Assembly (NCBI RefSeq): GCF_005222815.1
Contig: NZ_STGB01000001.1
Location: forward strand, 62,001 to 126,000
DNA: 64,000 nucleotides
Direction of reading: 5' to 3'
DNA from: Roseomonas sp. AR75
Lineage (GTDB): Bacteria; Pseudomonadota; Alphaproteobacteria; Acetobacterales; Acetobacteraceae
The notes under the pieces are model-generated. The model did not search any database, was not told the origin of the DNA, and was given only the letters and a program-made list of their open reading frames with translations. Each line of letters starts with the position of its first letter. The stretch's first letter is position 1. Of the stretch, positions 1 to 7,199 are shown piece after piece. The position numbers were made by a program, and so were the translations under genes.

Positions 1-1132
1 GCCGTGGCGCCTCCCGCGAGACGGCCAGGTCGAGCCTTGCCAGATGGCCATCGGCGAGCATCGCCTCGATCTCCGCACCGCAGAGGAAGTCCTGCGCGCG
101 GCTGCGCTCACCGAACAGCAGCCAGTTGCGCCGGCGACCGGCCCGTTGGCGCGCGCGCAGATGCGCGCGCAGGCCGGCCATGCCCGTGCCGTTGCCGATC
201 AGGACCATCGGCCGGTCCTCCTCCGGCGCGCGAAAGCCGCGATTGGCGCGAAGCCGCAAGGCGACCTGGTCGCCAAGCTGCAGTTGCGCCGTGAGCAGGC
301 CGGAGCCGCGGCCGAGCGTGCCGTCCGCACGCCGCACCTGCCGCACAAGCAGGTCGATGCGCCCATCCTCGGGGATCGAGGCGATGGAATAGTCGCGCCG
401 CTGAAGACCATCGCCCGCGCCGTGAATCTCCAGCACGGCGATGTCGCCGGCATGCCAGTGCGCAGCGTGCCGGACTGGCTCGAAGGCAAGGCGGAACACC
501 GGTGCGCCGAGGCCCTCGGGGTTCAGCGCCTCGCGCTCGACGAGCCGCCATGGTGCGGCCGTGTCCTGCTCGGCCACACGGAACTCCGCCGCGCCTTCGG
601 CGAGGGCAGCAATCTCTCGCTGCCAGCGCTGCAGCGCGTCTTCCGACCCGTCATCCATCTCGATGCGCGGGAACAGCGGCCTGGCGCCCCGTGCGCGCAG
701 CCACGCATCCAGTGCCCGGCCGAAGCCGCAGAAATGGGCGTAGCTGCGGTCTCCAAGTGCCAGCAGCCCGTATTCCAGCCCGTGCAGCCTCGCCTCCGCG
801 CGCATCACCTTGCGCACGAAGCGCGCCGCGCTGTCCGGCGCATCGCCTTCGCCGCTGGTGCTGACCAGGAACAGCGCGCGCCGCGTCGCCGCCAGCGTGC
901 CGGCATCCAGCGTATCGAGCGCGCCGAGCCGCACCGGCACCGCCGCCGCGCCCAGCGCCGCGGCGGTGCGCTGCGCCAGTTCCTCGGCGAAGCCGGTCTG
1001 GCTGGCGTGGACGACCAGCAGCGGCGCACCCTCGTCCCGCGTTGCAGCCGGCGGCCGACGCCGCGCCCCGCGCCATGCGATCGCGCCGCAGAAGGCGGCA
1101 TAGCCCAGCAGCACCGCGGCAGCGGCGGCCAT
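1..1132 (-). CDS. Membrane-anchored sulfite-reductase-alpha-like flavoprotein (3' end off window)
   Basis: About 377 residues are visible; the C-terminus lies beyond the left edge. A single hydrophobic segment (about residues 2-20) followed by RGARRR suggests an inner-membrane anchor. Next is a flavodoxin domain with FMN loops HASQTG (42-47), STSGEGD (91-97) and LGDRSYAHFC (127-136). An FNR-type module follows with an FAD-binding RRDYS motif and a nucleotide loop IGNGTGMAG. This layout matches CysJ/P450-reductase-like diflavin reductases that pass electrons from NADPH. It is last in the visible exbB-exbD-tonB-PepSY-DUF2271-DUF4198-apbE operon, so its likely job is feeding electrons to the PepSY membrane protein rather than to sulfite (inference). 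ATG 1132 has GGAG nine bases upstream. An in-frame ATG at 1153 would add seven residues. Confidence 0.85.
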   Translation of the reverse strand, partial: MAAAAAVLLGYAAFCGAIAWRGARRRPPAATRDEGAPLLVVHASQTGFAEELAQRTAAALGAAAVPVRLGALDTLDAGTLAATRRALFLVSTSGEGDAPDSAARFVRKVMRAEARLHGLEYGLLALGDRSYAHFCGFGRALDAWLRARGARPLFPRIEMDDGSEDALQRWQREIAALAEGAAEFRVAEQDTAAPWRLVEREALNPEGLGAPVFRLAFEPVRHAAHWHAGDIAVLEIHGAGDGLQRRDYSIASIPEDGRIDLLVRQVRRADGTLGRGSGLLTAQLQLGDQVALRLRANRGFRAPEEDRPMVLIGNGTGMAGLRAHLRARQRAGRRRNWLLFGERSRAQDFLCGAEIEAMLADGHLARLDLAVSREAPR

Positions 1133-1168
1133 GCGTTCTGTCTCCGGCAACATGCTGCGACGGCGGCC

Positions 1169-2167
1169 TCAGTCCAGCATCGCCGCAAGCGCGGGCGAGA
1201 CATGTTCGCTGCGGCCCCCGGATCCGTCGCGCAGCACGAGCAGCGCGGCGATGCCGCGGTGCCGTGCATGATCCAGCGCCTTCGCCGGGCCCATCACGGC
1301 GAATGCCGTGGCGAGCGCATCGGCCTGCATGCAGGAAGGATGCAGCACGGTGATGGCGGCGATGCCGTTGTCGATCGGCTGCCCGCTGAGCGGATCCAGC
1401 GTGTGGCCATAAAGCCGGCCGGCATGATGGAAGCAGCGGCGATATTCGCCGGAACTGGCCATCGCCAGCCCGTGCAGCGCGACCACGAAGGGCGGCGACG
1501 CGTCGCGCGGGCCGGGCGGTGACTCGATGCCGACCCACCAGGGCGATCCATCCGGCTTCACGCCATGGCCGCGCAGCTCCCCGCCGATCTCCACGAGGCA
1601 GTCGCGCACGCCGGCCGCCAGCAGCCATTCCGCGACGAGATCCACTGCGAAGCCCTTCGCAATGCCGCTGAGATCGAGCGCCAGGCCGCCTGGCTGCCAC
1701 GCCTCGCCGGTCGCCGCATCGAAGCCGATGCGCCGCCACCCCGCGCAGGCGCGGGCTGCCGCGATGCGCGTTTCCGGCGGCGGGCCCTCCGTCTCGGCCG
1801 GCTGCGCGCCGAACCCCCAGAGGTCCACCAGCGCGCCGAGTGTCGGGTCGAAGGCGCCGTCCGTAGCTGCGGCAGTCTCCAGCGCGCAGGCCAGCACGCG
1901 GCGGAAGCCTTCCGGCAGCCGCAGCGACGCGCCGGCGGGCAGGCGGTTGAAGCGGTAGAGATCGGAATCCGCGCGCCAGCCGCTCATCTCCGCCGTCACG
2001 CGTTCCAGTTGCGCCACGATGCCGGCGCGCAGGCGCGCGGGATCAATGGTGGTCGCGCACCGCACCGACCAGGTCGTGCCCATGGTCGCGCCCTGCAACT
2101 GCCGCAGGGGCAGGCCGCGCGGTGGCACGGGCGGCGCGAAGCCCGTGGGTATGAGGACCTGGTTCAC
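1169..2167 (-). CDS. apbE: FAD:protein FMN transferase (ApbE family)
   Basis: 332 residues, the usual ApbE length. Family motifs are in order: MGTTW (29-33), FDPTL (106-110), SGIAKG (167-172), EIGGE (193-197), HTLDP (255-259) and the metal-binding ADALATA (282-288). ApbE transfers FMN from FAD onto a Thr/Ser in a D-x-x-[ST]-G-A-[ST] motif of a partner protein. Such a motif occurs in the DUF2271 protein two genes upstream, the probable substrate. The start is GTG with only a weak Shine-Dalgarno. No signal peptide or lipobox is visible at this start, although many ApbE proteins act outside the cytoplasm, so either the true start differs or flavinylation precedes export. The gene lies 19 bases after DUF4198 and about 36 bases before the flavoreductase start. 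Confidence 0.93.
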   Translation of the reverse strand: MNQVLIPTGFAPPVPPRGLPLRQLQGATMGTTWSVRCATTIDPARLRAGIVAQLERVTAEMSGWRADSDLYRFNRLPAGASLRLPEGFRRVLACALETAAATDGAFDPTLGALVDLWGFGAQPAETEGPPPETRIAAARACAGWRRIGFDAATGEAWQPGGLALDLSGIAKGFAVDLVAEWLLAAGVRDCLVEIGGELRGHGVKPDGSPWWVGIESPPGPRDASPPFVVALHGLAMASSGEYRRCFHHAGRLYGHTLDPLSGQPIDNGIAAITVLHPSCMQADALATAFAVMGPAKALDHARHRGIAALLVLRDGSGGRSEHVSPALAAMLD

Positions 2168-2186
2168 GCCGGGACCGTCGCGCGCG

Positions 2187-2993
2187 TCAGGGCAGCACTT
2201 CCAGGGTCGCGACGTAGCTGGCGTTGCGCTGCACGTTCGGCAGGCCCGAATTGGCGTCCCGCACCGAGGCGTTGAGCCAGTACATGCCGGGGCCCGTCCA
2301 GTTGACGGCGAAGCTGCCGTCTTCCGCCGTGCGCAGCTTCATCTCGCCAAGCTGGTCGCGATACCGGTTGCCGCCGGGCACCACGCTGACCTCCACGCCC
2401 GCGGCCGGCTTGCCGTCGAGCAGCAGGCGGAATTGGGCGGGCTCGGCGGCGACGAGGTCGTTGGGGTGTGTGATCGGCACCATCTCCAGCCCCTCGTTCA
2501 GCGGCTGCAACACGCGGTCGGTCGGCGCGCCGCGCGTGGCGAAGAACTCCACGCGGCGCTGGCCGAGCGTGACGCGCAGCGCCTCGGCGCCGGCCGGCAC
2601 CTCGCGCGCGAAGGCCTCGCGCGTGCCGCGCCAGCGGCGCTGCTGGCCGTTCTGGCGCCAGCTTGCGAACATCGACTCGCCGGCCACGGCGATGCGCCAG
2701 GTGCCGGGCGCGTTAAGCCGGACGTCGAAGGTGCTGCGGTAGCGGCCGCGTGCCTGGTTCTCCGCCTGCGCCGCGGAGCCGTCCGGCGCCATGATGGTCA
2801 GGCCATCCAGCGGCATCGGGAAGTGCTCGAAATAGAACAGGTCGTTGGACACTGCGGCATCCACCGTCACCCAGGGATCGTCGCCCGAGAGGATCGTGGC
2901 CGAGGGAAGCAGCCATGACCGGTGCGCCTCGGCGGCGACGGGCATGGCGAGGAGCGCGACGAGGGCAAGTCGCCGGAGGATCGGGAGCGTCAT
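2187..2993 (-). CDS. Exported DUF4198 domain protein
   Basis: 268 residues with an obvious Sec signal peptide (hydrophobic residues about 9-20, AEA cleavage motif). The predicted mature protein begins with histidine (HRSWLLPS), as in other DUF4198 proteins with an AHxxWLxP start. A free N-terminal histidine would suit metal binding (inference). The rest looks like a beta-rich carrier/CnaB-type fold. ATG 2993 is fixed by an AGGAGG ribosome site about six bases upstream; an open frame continues further upstream but has no such signal. It sits 16 bases after the DUF2271 gene. DUF4198 proteins commonly accompany TonB-linked metal uptake genes and PepSY/DUF2271/ApbE sets. A role as periplasmic metal-binding accessory fits, but its biochemistry is unknown. 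Confidence 0.85.
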   Translation of the reverse strand: MTLPILRRLALVALLAMPVAAEAHRSWLLPSATILSGDDPWVTVDAAVSNDLFYFEHFPMPLDGLTIMAPDGSAAQAENQARGRYRSTFDVRLNAPGTWRIAVAGESMFASWRQNGQQRRWRGTREAFAREVPAGAEALRVTLGQRRVEFFATRGAPTDRVLQPLNEGLEMVPITHPNDLVAAEPAQFRLLLDGKPAAGVEVSVVPGGNRYRDQLGEMKLRTAEDGSFAVNWTGPGMYWLNASVRDANSGLPNVQRNASYVATLEVLP

Positions 2994-3009
2994 CGGCACC
3001 TCCTGTTGG

Positions 3010-3525
3010 TCACGGCTTGATCTGCAGGGAGACGGCGCCGAGCTCGTGGCTGCCCTGTGCGGTGCCGGATTGCTCGGCCGCGGGCGGCCACTGGAACGGC
3101 ACGCGCAGCAACTCGCGGCCACCCACTTCGCGCGCCGCTTCGACGACCAGGTTGTACTGCCCCGGCGCAAGGCCGGAGAGCGCGGCGCCGTCGACGCGCA
3201 GCGCGTGACGACCCGGCGCGCGCGTTGCGCCGGAGACGCCGTCGAGCGGCATCTGCAGGCTGCGGCCGGTGCGGCGCCACCACTGCCGCATGTCCTTCAG
3301 CCACTTCTCGCCTTCGTTGTTTCGCAGAGCCATGTCGTACCAGACGGCGAGGTTGGCGACGGCCTGCTGGTCCGGCCGCTCCACCCAGATCGCGACGTAG
3401 GGGCGATGGTATTCGGCGACGGAGAGGCGCGGGATCTCCACCGTCACCGTCACCTCGGGCGCGGCCTTCGCCGCGAGCGGCGCGGCTGCCAATCCGATCA
3501 GGGCCAGGGGGAAGGCGATGCGCAT
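3010..3525 (-). CDS. Exported DUF2271 protein with an ApbE flavinylation motif
   Basis: 171 residues with a cleavable signal peptide (about 1-21, AKA). The domain is DUF2271. Residues 95-101 read DGVSGAT, matching the D-x-x-[ST]-G-A-[ST] signature on which ApbE enzymes attach FMN; Thr101 would carry the flavin. With apbE in the same operon, this protein is likely a periplasmic flavoprotein taking electrons from the PepSY membrane protein, perhaps to reduce ferric chelates (inference). The gene begins 12 bases after the PepSY gene ends and is followed by DUF4198. The motif is seen directly; the modification is predicted. Confidence 0.87.
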   Translation of the reverse strand: MRIAFPLALIGLAAAPLAAKAAPEVTVTVEIPRLSVAEYHRPYVAIWVERPDQQAVANLAVWYDMALRNNEGEKWLKDMRQWWRRTGRSLQMPLDGVSGATRAPGRHALRVDGAALSGLAPGQYNLVVEAAREVGGRELLRVPFQWPPAAEQSGTAQGSHELGAVSLQIKP

Positions 3526-3537
3526 GCGATGTCCCGG

Positions 3538-4239
3538 TCAGTGGATGAAGAGGATCGCCAGCACGAGCGGCACGACGAGGCCGAGCCCGACCAGCGGCCA
3601 GGTTGCCGGCCGCGTGCGCGCGTGGATCTGCAGCAGCACCAGGCCGGTGATGCAGAAGACCATGCAGGCGACGGCGAAGAGGTCGAGGAACCAGCTCCAG
3701 GCAAGCCCGGTGTGGCGGCCCTTGTGGAGATCGTTGAGGTAGGAGATCCAACCGCGCGTGGTGACCTCATGCGTCGCCAGGCCGGTGTCGCGCTCGATGG
3801 AAACCCAGGCATCGCCGCCGGGCCGCGGCAGCGCCAGGTAGATCTCATCCGCCGACCATTCGGCGAGCCGGTCGCCGGCGCTGATGCCGAGGTTCGCGCC
3901 GAGCCAGTCGCGCAGGTCGCGCGGCAGCGCGCGCTTCTCCTCGCGGCTCGTTTCGGGCAGGGCGTCCAGCAGCGCCGGCGGCAGCGTGGCGGTGCGCGTC
4001 ACTACGCTCGGCGCGGCCTCGATGTCGGCGGCGTGGTTCAGCGTGATGCCGGTGGCGGCGAACAGCAGCATGCCGACCAGGCTGATTGCCGCGCTGATCC
4101 AGTGCCAGCGATGCAGGTGCTTCAGCCAGAAGGCACGGCTGCCGCGCGATGCCAGGCGCGCCGCATCCGGCGCCTGCGCGGCATCGCGTGTCGCGGGAAG
4201 CGGGCGGGCGTCATCACGGATCAGGGCGGAGCGGATCAT
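3538..4239 (-). CDS. PepSY-associated transmembrane protein
   Basis: 233 residues. Transmembrane segments are predicted at about 47-68, 182-205 and 213-232, with a periplasmic PepSY-like region between the first two. Histidines near the membrane faces (41, 43, 46, 69, 172, 176, 206), including the family hallmark LHKGRHTG, could bind haem. PepSY_TM proteins are thought to move electrons across the inner membrane. Flanked here by a flavoreductase and a predicted flavinylated DUF2271 protein, it is the natural middle link (inference). ATG 4239 overlaps the tonB stop as ATGA, which settles the start against a much longer upstream open frame that lies antiphase to tonB. Haem binding is not proved. 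Confidence 0.85.
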   Translation of the reverse strand: MIRSALIRDDARPLPATRDAAQAPDAARLASRGSRAFWLKHLHRWHWISAAISLVGMLLFAATGITLNHAADIEAAPSVVTRTATLPPALLDALPETSREEKRALPRDLRDWLGANLGISAGDRLAEWSADEIYLALPRPGGDAWVSIERDTGLATHEVTTRGWISYLNDLHKGRHTGLAWSWFLDLFAVACMVFCITGLVLLQIHARTRPATWPLVGLGLVVPLVLAILFIH

Positions 4240-5225
4240 CGCAGCGCGAACCGCACCGGCACGACCAGGACGATCGGATCGCCCGGCAGGTCGCCAGGCG
4301 GCGGCGGCAGCGGCGAGGCGCGGCGCACCATCTGGCCCACTGCCTCGTCCAGGTCCTGGTCGCCCGAACTGCGCTCGATCCGCCAGGATGTCACGGTGCC
4401 GTCGCGGCGCATCGCGAAGTGCAGCAGCGCGACGCCTTCGACACGCCGCATGCGCGCCGACATCGGATAGGCCTTGTGCCGTTCCAGCGCCGCGAGCAGC
4501 GCGCCGACATAGTTCGGCGACGGCCGCCGCGCGACCGGCGCGGGCGCCGGCGCCGCGGGAGCGGATGCTGCCGGTGCGGCGGCGCCGGAAGGCGCCGCGG
4601 GGGCCGGGCGCGGGGGCTGCGCTGCACGGATCGCAGGGCGCGGCGGCGTCGGTCGGGGCGGTGCAGGGGCGGGTGGTGGCGGTGGCGGCAAGGCGGCGGT
4701 CACCTGCTCCTCCGGCTGCGCGGCGGTCATCAGTTCCGGCTCTTCGCTGACCACGGCATCCGGCGGTGGCGGCTCGGCCTGCACGGGTTCGGGCGCGGCG
4801 CTTCGGGTGACGTCCGGCGGCGTGATGGCCTGCGCCACCTGGTCGTGCGGCGTGACCGTCTCGGCCTGTTCGGGCGGCGGCGTCTCGGTGCGCTCGGGTG
4901 GCGCCTCGGCTGCCTGCAGCGGTTCGGGCGGCGGCGCTTCCGCGGCCTGCACCGGCTCCGCCGCCGCCTGGGTCACCGGCTCCGCCACGGCGTCCGCCTC
5001 GGTCTGGTCGGGCGCCGCGGCGTCCATGGCGGTGGCCATCTCGACGCCCTCGATCACGATGGGCGGCGGATCCCTGTCGAAGGTCACGACCAGGGCGGCG
5101 ACCGCCCCGGCATGCAGCGCCGCCGCAAGGCCCGCCGCCAGGCCCCATCGCGGCGCGGCGCGCGGCGGCACCACGCGCGGCGGCACGGCGCGTCGGCGCA
5201 GGTCGAAGGTGCTGCCATCGGGCAT
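4236..5225 (-). CDS. tonB: Energy transducer TonB
   Basis: 329 residues. A short cytoplasmic basic stretch leads into one transmembrane helix (about 28-48). A long Pro/Ala/Glu-rich periplasmic spacer follows (about 60-235, with runs such as PPPPPPAPAPPRP). The C-terminal TonB domain (about 240-329) includes YPMSARMRRVEG and a closing VPVRFALR strand. TonB couples ExbBD proton-motive energy to outer-membrane receptors. It begins five bases after exbD ends and its stop overlaps the PepSY start. No TonB-dependent receptor is in the window, so the cargo is not known; the Fur-like site upstream of the operon points to iron. Confidence 0.95.
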   Translation of the reverse strand: MPDGSTFDLRRRAVPPRVVPPRAAPRWGLAAGLAAALHAGAVAALVVTFDRDPPPIVIEGVEMATAMDAAAPDQTEADAVAEPVTQAAAEPVQAAEAPPPEPLQAAEAPPERTETPPPEQAETVTPHDQVAQAITPPDVTRSAAPEPVQAEPPPPDAVVSEEPELMTAAQPEEQVTAALPPPPPPAPAPPRPTPPRPAIRAAQPPRPAPAAPSGAAAPAASAPAAPAPAPVARRPSPNYVGALLAALERHKAYPMSARMRRVEGVALLHFAMRRDGTVTSWRIERSSGDQDLDEAVGQMVRRASPLPPPPGDLPGDPIVLVVPVRFALR

Positions 5226-5230
5226 GGGCG

Positions 5231-5689
5231 TCAGCGGGCCTGCACGGCCGGCGCGCCGGGATCGCCCTCCGCGATGAGGGACACGCGGCCGACGCCGGCT
5301 GCGCTGACCCGGCCCATCACGCGCATCACCTCGCCATAGGTCACGCTGCGGTCGCCGCGCACATAGACCGGCGCGTCGTTCGCCTCCGCCTCGCGCAGCG
5401 CGACGATGCGCGCGCCGAGTTCGGCTTCGGCCACCTCCTCCTGCCGCAGGAACACCTTGCCCTCGCGGCTGATGCTGACCACCACCGGCGGCGCGGTCTG
5501 CGCGATGCGCGCGGCGGAGGTGCGCGGCAGCTGCACGGGCACGCCCACCATCATCATCGGCGCTGCCACCATGAAGACGATCAGCAGCACGAGCATCACA
5601 TCCACCAGCGGCGTGACGTTGATCTCCGCCATCGGGGCGGCGTCCTCGTCCTCGGCGTCATTGCCCGCCGTGCCGGTCGAAAAGGCCAT
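5231..5689 (-). CDS. exbD: Biopolymer transport protein ExbD
   Basis: 152 residues from ATG 5689, close to the family norm. A short acidic N-terminus precedes INVTPLVDVMLVLLIVFM, whose Asp30 is the conserved proton-path aspartate of ExbD/TolR. A single transmembrane helix covers about 27-48, and a periplasmic domain follows. With ExbB it forms the inner-membrane motor driving TonB. It starts four bases after exbB and ends five before tonB, so the three are surely co-transcribed. A longer open frame runs upstream into exbB, but the ExbD homology begins at this ATG. Confidence 0.95.
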   Translation of the reverse strand: MAFSTGTAGNDAEDEDAAPMAEINVTPLVDVMLVLLIVFMVAAPMMMVGVPVQLPRTSAARIAQTAPPVVVSISREGKVFLRQEEVAEAELGARIVALREAEANDAPVYVRGDRSVTYGEVMRVMGRVSAAGVGRVSLIAEGDPGAPAVQAR

Positions 5690-5693
5690 GACG

Positions 5694-6419
5694 CTACTCC
5701 GCCGCGCGGAGCGGGTGGCGGCCCTCGCCGACCGCGGTCGGGAAGCTCGCGCGCGACAGGCGGTGCGCCAGCTCCGTGGTGGCGCCAAGGGCGTCCTGCC
5801 GGACGGCGGCAAGGGAAACCGCGAAGCGATTGTAGGCGACGACGGCGGGGATCGCCGCGACAAGGCCGATGGCGGTGGCGAACAATGCTTCCGCGATGCC
5901 GGGCGCGACGACGGCGAGGCTGGTGTCGTTGCTCGCGGCGATGCCGGAGAAGCTGTTCATGATGCCCCAGACGGTGCCGAACAGCCCGACGAAGGGCGCC
6001 ACTGCGCCGGTGGTGGCCAGCAGCTGAAGTCCGGAGGAGGAGGATTTCAGCGTGCCGACCACCGCCTTGCGCATCGCGCCGTCGAGGCGGCCGCGATACT
6101 CGCCATCGGTCTCCTTGCCCCCTTGGCCGATGCGCCATTCGGGGATGCCCGCCCGCAGCGCCGCGGCGCCGAGATCGGCGCGGTCCGGCAGCGTGGCGGG
6201 AATGCGCTCGCCGCTCGCCAGGGCCGCGAGGTCGCGCGCCTCGCGCCGCAGGCGTCGCAGCGTCGCCAGCTTCTCGATGATCACCGTCCAGCAGGCGATG
6301 GAGGCCAGCAGCAAGGCCAGCATCACGCCCTTGACGACTGGATCGGCCATCAGGAAGAGCGCGAGCGGGGAAAGGTCGTGCGCGGCCGGCGCGGGCAGGT
6401 CGTTGGTCAGGGGCGGCAT
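5694..6419 (-). CDS. exbB: MotA/TolQ/ExbB proton channel protein ExbB
   Basis: 241 residues from ATG 6419. Three transmembrane regions lie at about 27-48, 130-160 and 170-200. The ExbB/TolQ signature GLFGTVWGIM is at 145-154, followed by APGIAEALFATAIGLVAAIPAVVAYN, read here in parts, which forms the third helix. It is the pentameric partner of ExbD in the TonB motor. The gene follows the exported protein at 6430-6903 by ten bases and leads the exbBD-tonB block. The ExbB rather than TolQ assignment rests on the adjacent tonB gene. Confidence 0.95.
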   Translation of the reverse strand: MPPLTNDLPAPAAHDLSPLALFLMADPVVKGVMLALLLASIACWTVIIEKLATLRRLRREARDLAALASGERIPATLPDRADLGAAALRAGIPEWRIGQGGKETDGEYRGRLDGAMRKAVVGTLKSSSSGLQLLATTGAVAPFVGLFGTVWGIMNSFSGIAASNDTSLAVVAPGIAEALFATAIGLVAAIPAVVAYNRFAVSLAAVRQDALGATTELAHRLSRASFPTAVGEGRHPLRAAE

Positions 6420-6429
6420 GGCGGGTGCC

Positions 6430-6903
6430 TTACTTGTTGAAGGCGACGTCGGCGGCGCGGGAGCCGGGGGCGATGCGATCCACGCAGCGCGCGCGGTCGG
6501 CGGGCTCCGCGCCGCCGCAGGCGAGCACGTCGTTGAGCAGGACCTGGCCGATCTCGTCGCAGCGCAGGCCCGCGACGTCGAAGATGCGCACGGCGGTGCG
6601 CGCCGCCGGCAACGGCCCGACATCCACGGCGAGACGGCGCAGGATGACCGCGTCCTTGCCGAACAGCACGAGGTCGAGGCGCAGCGGGTCGAGCGCCTCC
6701 GCGGCGTTGTTGGCCACGAACCACACGCGGCATGCGCCGTTGTCGCGCGGCTCCAGGCGGTTCAGCTCAAGCCGCAGCGGCGTCGCCTCCTGCGCCAAAG
6801 CGGGGGAGATGGTCAGCCCGATGCCGGCCAGGGCGGCGAAGGCAGCACGGGCGAGTGACGATGCGGCCTGCCGACGCTGGGGGAGGGGATAACTGCCGAG
6901 CAT
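6430..6903 (-). CDS. Exported protein of unknown function, first gene of the exbB-tonB operon
   Basis: 157 residues with a signal peptide (hydrophobic about 17-37, PALA before the predicted cut). The mature part is about 120 residues, predicted beta-rich, with four cysteines that could form two disulfides. I do not recognise a named domain. Small exported proteins like this are found before exbB in related TonB operons (recollection, not checked). ATG 6903 has no Shine-Dalgarno: the minus strand reads CCTCCCC just before it. Translation may therefore be leaderless or weak. A Fur-like dyad lies only 15 bases upstream. Its place in the iron-type operon is the main clue to function. Confidence 0.65.
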   Translation of the reverse strand: MLGSYPLPQRRQAASSLARAAFAALAGIGLTISPALAQEATPLRLELNRLEPRDNGACRVWFVANNAAEALDPLRLDLVLFGKDAVILRRLAVDVGPLPAARTAVRIFDVAGLRCDEIGQVLLNDVLACGGAEPADRARCVDRIAPGSRAADVAFNK

Positions 6904-6917
6904 GGGGAGGACTTAAA

Positions 6918-6938
6918 CGCAAGTGCGAGTCATTTGCA
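6918..6938 (-). promoter_or_regulatory. Fur-like operator before the exbB-tonB operon
   Basis: On the minus strand a 21-base dyad reads T-GCAAATG-ACTCG-CACTTGC-G. The palindromic core is GCAA-N-TG-N5-CA-N-TTGC. It agrees at 16 of 21 positions with the site at 7075-7095 and shares a common pattern with the one at 51172-51192, all beside iron-related genes. The pattern resembles alphaproteobacterial Fur boxes. It lies 15 bases from the first start codon of the leftward operon, where a bound repressor would block transcription. Confidence 0.6.
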
Positions 6939-7074
6939 AAGACGGATGCGCGCAATATGTCCGGATTGTAATGCGACGGCGCGCGGCTCAAGCCTCTCGG
7001 TACGCCAGGATTTCCGTGCGCTGACAGGCCGTTGAGCCATGCCTGGCGCTATAAGGCGACGCCTTGTGCACGAC

Positions 7075-7095
7075 TGCGATTGCGAGCCATTTGCG
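7075..7095 (-). promoter_or_regulatory. Fur-like operator before the imelysin operon
   Basis: On the minus strand the site reads C-GCAAATG-GCTCG-CAATCGC-A, 16 of 21 identical with the 6918-6938 site. It lies 105 bases upstream of the imelysin start at 7200, in the same divergent control region. Two separate sites suggest each arm is iron-regulated on its own. The protein that binds (Fur, or possibly another family member) cannot be told from sequence alone. Confidence 0.55.
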
Positions 7096-7131
7096 ATTAG
7101 GTGTATCGCAGGGCCTCTCGCCCAAGCCTGT

Positions 7132-7164
7132 CGGCCCTACGGCCCGCCGGAGGCCGCAGGGCCG
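7132..7164 (+). other. GC-rich stem-loop in the imelysin leader
   Basis: CGGCCCT (7132-7138) pairs with AGGGCCG (7158-7164), with further GGCC self-pairing inside. If transcription starts near the Fur-like site, this folds in the 5' leader about 20 bases before the AGGAG ribosome site. It could be a chance product of high GC. Confidence 0.3.
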
Positions 7165-7199
7165 GCGCAGCGCCCGCAGCACATCCAGGAGCACCCGCG

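Noticed and set aside
44..1522. A 492-codon open frame on the plus strand
   Set aside because: It lies opposite the flavoreductase and apbE, lacks a ribosome site and any recognisable domain.
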